Of a stretch of DNA of 64,000 nt, positions 61,230 through 64,000 are shown in pieces (positions within the stretch are counted from its first letter, which is position 1; each line of letters opens with the position of its first letter). Made by a program: the position numbers and the translations under genes. The notes under the pieces are model-generated. The model did no database searches, was not told the DNA's origin, and saw only the letters and a list, made by a program, of their open reading frames with translations. Origin of the DNA: Egibacter rhizosphaerae (GTDB taxonomy: Bacteria; Actinomycetota; Nitriliruptoria; Euzebyales; Egibacteraceae); contig NZ_CP036402.1 of assembly GCF_004322855.1 (NCBI RefSeq), forward strand, positions 248,001 to 312,000, in the 5' to 3' direction.

Positions 61230-62738
61230 TCAACCGTTGGGGCGGAGACGGACGAAGCTCCAGGACACTGGCGGCAGCAGCACCTGCGCGTCCTCACCAT
61301 CGACTTGGCTGGACTCCGCACGGCGAGGCTGGACCCGGTCGGGCTCTTGTTCGGTGTTCATCGCGTGAACGTCCTCATCGTCGAGGATAACGTGCTCGAC
61401 CACCCGGTAGCCGGGGAACGCGCGCAGGCCCACTGATAGCTCCACCGGCTCCTCGAGATGACGGTTCACCACGAAGACTACCAGCTCACTCGATTCCTCG
61501 TCGTGCGTAACCACCGAGTGAATCACTGGAGTGTCACCGAACCGCTCGTTCGGGTAGTTCGGCCCCACTACGTGGGTATCCAGCACCTTGCCTTTGGCCA
61601 ACCGTGACGCGTGCGCAAACGGCCAGAAACTTGCCTGCCGCCACGCCATCCCTTGCGCCTCGCTGCGCAGTGGCGCCAACGCGTTAACCAGCTGTGCCTG
61701 ACACGCTGCAGTCACACGGTCGCTATGCCGCAAGAGCGTGATCAACAGGCTGCCCACCACGACCGCGTCCGCGAGTGTGTAGGTATCCTCGCCCACCCGC
61801 GGCGCGGACGGCCAGTCGACGGTCGGTGTTCCGGTGGCTGCATTGTCCCAGACGTTCCACTCATCGAAGGAAATGTTGATCCGCTTGCGGCTTCGCAGCT
61901 TCGCCCCGATGTGGTCCGCCGTCGACGCCACGTCCTCGATGAACGACTCCATGTCCACCGCGGACGCGAGGAAGCTGGCCAGGTCACCCGCCGCCCGTTC
62001 GTTGTAGTACGCGTGTGCGGAGATGAAATCGACCTGGTCGTAACACTCCTGGAGCACTGTGGCCTCCCACGTGCCGAATGTAGGCATCGACGAGTTGGAA
62101 CTGCCGCAGGCGACCAACTCCAGACCGCTTTGGCGTTGGCGCATCGCCCGAGCGGTCTCTGCCGCCAGCCGCCCGTACTCGTAAGGCGTCTTATGCCCGG
62201 TCTGCCACGGACCGTCCATCTCGTTGCCCAGACACCACATCTTGATGCCGAACGGCTCGGCGTGCCCATGCGCGATCCGCAGGTCCGACCAGTACGTCCC
62301 CCCCGGATGGTTGGCGTACTCCAACAGGTCCAACGCCTCTTGTACCCCACGTGTGCCCAGGTTGATCGCGTAGTTCGGCTCTACTCCCGCCTTGCGCGTC
62401 CAAAGGATGAACTCCCCGATGCCGTGCTCGTTCGTCTCGGCCGAATGCCACGCCGCATCCAACCGTCGCGGACGATGCATCACCGGACCAATCCCATCCT
62501 CCCACCGGTAGCCTGACACGAAGTTCCCCCCTGGGTAACGCACCATCGTTACCCCCATCTCCCGGGCCAAATCCAGCACGTCACGACGATGACCGTCCTC
62601 ATCTGCCGTCTCGTGTCTCGGTTCGAAGATTCCCGTGTACACGCACCGACCCATGTGCTCCACGAACGAACCGAACGTCCGCCTCCGCACGTCCGCGACG
62701 ACGAACGCGGGATCTAGCGAGAGCTGCGCCTTCATCAT
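61230..62738 (-). CDS. Alpha-L-arabinofuranosidase, GH51
   Basis: A 502-residue cytosolic glycosidase releasing terminal arabinose from arabino-oligosaccharides. GH51 features: RRRTFGSFVEHMGRCVYTGI, MVRYPGGNFVSGYRWEDG, acid/base Glu near residue 172 in WCLGNEMDGPWQ, HAYYNERAAGD, nucleophile Glu near 292 in ISFDEWNVW. The ATG at 62738 (followed by another ATG) has AAGGTGA upstream. Without a signal peptide it must act on imported oligosaccharides. It is followed by the regulator gene. Confidence 0.95.
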   Translation of the reverse strand: MMKAQLSLDPAFVVADVRRRTFGSFVEHMGRCVYTGIFEPRHETADEDGHRRDVLDLAREMGVTMVRYPGGNFVSGYRWEDGIGPVMHRPRRLDAAWHSAETNEHGIGEFILWTRKAGVEPNYAINLGTRGVQEALDLLEYANHPGGTYWSDLRIAHGHAEPFGIKMWCLGNEMDGPWQTGHKTPYEYGRLAAETARAMRQRQSGLELVACGSSNSSMPTFGTWEATVLQECYDQVDFISAHAYYNERAAGDLASFLASAVDMESFIEDVASTADHIGAKLRSRKRINISFDEWNVWDNAATGTPTVDWPSAPRVGEDTYTLADAVVVGSLLITLLRHSDRVTAACQAQLVNALAPLRSEAQGMAWRQASFWPFAHASRLAKGKVLDTHVVGPNYPNERFGDTPVIHSVVTHDEESSELVVFVVNRHLEEPVELSVGLRAFPGYRVVEHVILDDEDVHAMNTEQEPDRVQPRRAESSQVDGEDAQVLLPPVSWSFVRLRPNG

Positions 62739-62909
62739 GTGCTTCACCTTATGTTGGATGGAGCGGGACACCCCCCGAGTCATTGCTGTCGCCGCTGCTG
62801 GTGGGATGACGCCGACCGACCGAAGGGGTCGAAACCAGCTCCGGTGGCACAAGGCAGCGGGACGCCCTGAGGACCAAGTGCCCGGCTGCCGCAACAGGGA
62901 TGAGCGGAG

Positions 62910-63968
62910 CTACTCCTCTCGGTCGATGTAGGGCCAGCCTTCTTCCCACTGCAACTCACGGATCTGCATCCGGATGTTGAAGGGAGACCACTCGTAGTAG
63001 TGGTGGACCAGGTAATGCCGGCCGAACTCGAACGCGACGTCTTGGCCCCCGACACCGTCCTGCTCGTCGTAACCGTCCAGCAGCACCGTCCCGCCACCGC
63101 CGAGCAGCGGTACCCCTTCTGAGTCGATGTAAGGTCCGGCCAAGTCGTCAGATCGTCCAACGGTTATGTGGTACTCGTCTGTCACGGCCACATCCCTGGA
63201 CGTTACAAGGTAGTAGTACCCGGCACGCTCGAAGATCGTGGGTGCTTCGACATCCGGACCTTCACCGGGCTGCTGGGCAAGATTCACCGGCTCTCCCGTG
63301 ACCGAGGTCATGTCCTCCAACTCATACAGGAAGATCCCGTCCCAGTAAGAGCCAAACACGAGGTACCAGGTCCCCTCGTCGCGGAACACGTGTGGGTCGA
63401 TCGCGTTGTACTGGTCGTCGCCGTCCGACGTGATCACTGGACCGTGGTCGACCCAACTGTCGAGGTCCCCGGGAGTCTGGGTGCTCATGACCCCGATCCC
63501 GGAGGTGTTGCTCCCCCAGGTCGACGCTGCGTAGTACAGCCAGTACGTGTTGCCCTCTCGGGCTACCTGTGGTGCCCAGATATGGGAGTGCTCGTAGTCG
63601 AGGGTCCATTCCGGAACGTCGATCTCGCCCATGGACTCCCACGGACCGGCTAGCGTGCCCTCGGATTGACGAACGAACACCCCGCCCGGGTCCTCCGGAG
63701 AGCGCTCAACGCCGGTCGAGAAGACGTAGTAACTCTGCTCGTTCGGCGCCTTAACGATCGAGGGATCGTGAGTGGGATCGTCGACCGGCGTGCTCGAGCC
63801 GTAGTCGCCCTCCATTTCTAGGTTGCCCTGAGGAGGCGGTCCTTGCGCGCGGCCGTCCGGGTTGGAGTCGGTGAATCCCATCACCGAGACGCCTAGACAG
63901 CCCAGCAGCACGATGCGTAGGACATTCCAACGTCCGTTGCGCGGGCGGTCAACCGTCGTGTGTCTCAT
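62910..63968 (-). CDS. Secreted endo-arabinanase-like GH43
   Basis: A 352-residue secreted enzyme of glycoside hydrolase family 43, probably hydrolysing alpha-1,5-arabinan. An N-terminal signal (VLRIVLLGCLGVSVMGF) is followed by the five-bladed propeller: general base in THDPSIVK, EHSHIWAPQV, AIDPHVFRDE with a conserved Asp, and the acid Glu in DVEAPTIFE. YYYLVTSRDVAVTDEYHITVGRS is typical of the endo type. The ATG at 63968 has AAGGAGGAGG upstream. It is the first gene of the locus in the window; 171 nt separate it from the arabinofuranosidase. Confidence 0.88.
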   Translation of the reverse strand: MRHTTVDRPRNGRWNVLRIVLLGCLGVSVMGFTDSNPDGRAQGPPPQGNLEMEGDYGSSTPVDDPTHDPSIVKAPNEQSYYVFSTGVERSPEDPGGVFVRQSEGTLAGPWESMGEIDVPEWTLDYEHSHIWAPQVAREGNTYWLYYAASTWGSNTSGIGVMSTQTPGDLDSWVDHGPVITSDGDDQYNAIDPHVFRDEGTWYLVFGSYWDGIFLYELEDMTSVTGEPVNLAQQPGEGPDVEAPTIFERAGYYYLVTSRDVAVTDEYHITVGRSDDLAGPYIDSEGVPLLGGGGTVLLDGYDEQDGVGGQDVAFEFGRHYLVHHYYEWSPFNIRMQIRELQWEEGWPYIDREE

Positions 63969-64000
63969 CAGCTCCTCCTCCTTGTTGGATCGATCACAGC

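Overview
The window is GC-rich throughout, with dense, mostly operonic genes, many GTG starts and ATGA/GTGA overlaps. Ku plus a polymerase-ligase LigD, two GAF-ANTAR regulators, a HelZ-type SNF2/SWIM pair and an actinobacterial-order hut operon point to Actinomycetota. The two substrate-binding lipoproteins carry extremely acidic linkers, which fits a salt-adapted lineage such as the Nitriliruptoria/Egibacter group. That placement is inference.

Layout. 1-8.3 kb: start of an NAD-glutamate dehydrogenase with an ACT protein, universal stress protein, methylglyoxal synthase, YjbQ, HtpX/LemA, an ABC1 kinase, an aldo-keto reductase and two tandem-repeat spacers. 8.5-27.8 kb: a nitrogen/sulfur catabolic block. 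On the minus strand are a cysteine dioxygenase-rhodanese-HAL-like operon and a YeiH exporter-HAL-like operon; on the plus strand are hutU, an M20 amidohydrolase, hutF and hutI, then an OpuB/C-type ABC importer and a TAXI-TRAP importer. Both HAL-family proteins lack the Ala-Ser-Gly triad that forms the MIO cofactor of true ammonia-lyases. Together with the sulfur genes and a quaternary-amine-type importer, this suggests a histidine-derivative pathway, possibly ergothioneine breakdown. This is the most interesting part of the window.

27.8-34.6 kb: SWIM and SNF2 proteins with a 19-bp palindrome upstream, a frameshifted HepT-like gene with its small partner, tRNA-Cys and isocitrate dehydrogenase. 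34.9-47.1 kb: a HAD phosphatase, a DUF418 membrane protein, a PPDK remnant, small stress-type proteins, a GAF-ANTAR gene whose stop codon is shared with an IS630-family insertion, an eRF1-like protein, a thiosulfate-type transporter and a second GAF-ANTAR gene. 47.1-55.4 kb: Ku, a small Cys-rich protein, LigD, a four-helix copper-binding protein, an ABC-2 exporter, a coiled-coil membrane protein and CtaG. 55.6-64 kb: an arabinan/arabinose locus (secreted GH43, GH51, LacI regulator, AraA, IlvD/Edd-family dehydratase). It is interrupted by a patch of gene remnants (SDR, IS3 orfA, galM) and contains a 39-bp palindrome; by eye it is less GC-rich than the rest.

Functional links: the hut operon would deliver glutamate, which the glutamate dehydrogenase at the left edge could oxidise. 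The CDO-rhodanese, YeiH and YeeE genes handle reduced or oxidised sulfur. The right-end locus hydrolyses extracellular arabinan and feeds arabinose into the cell, but no araB or araD is present here.
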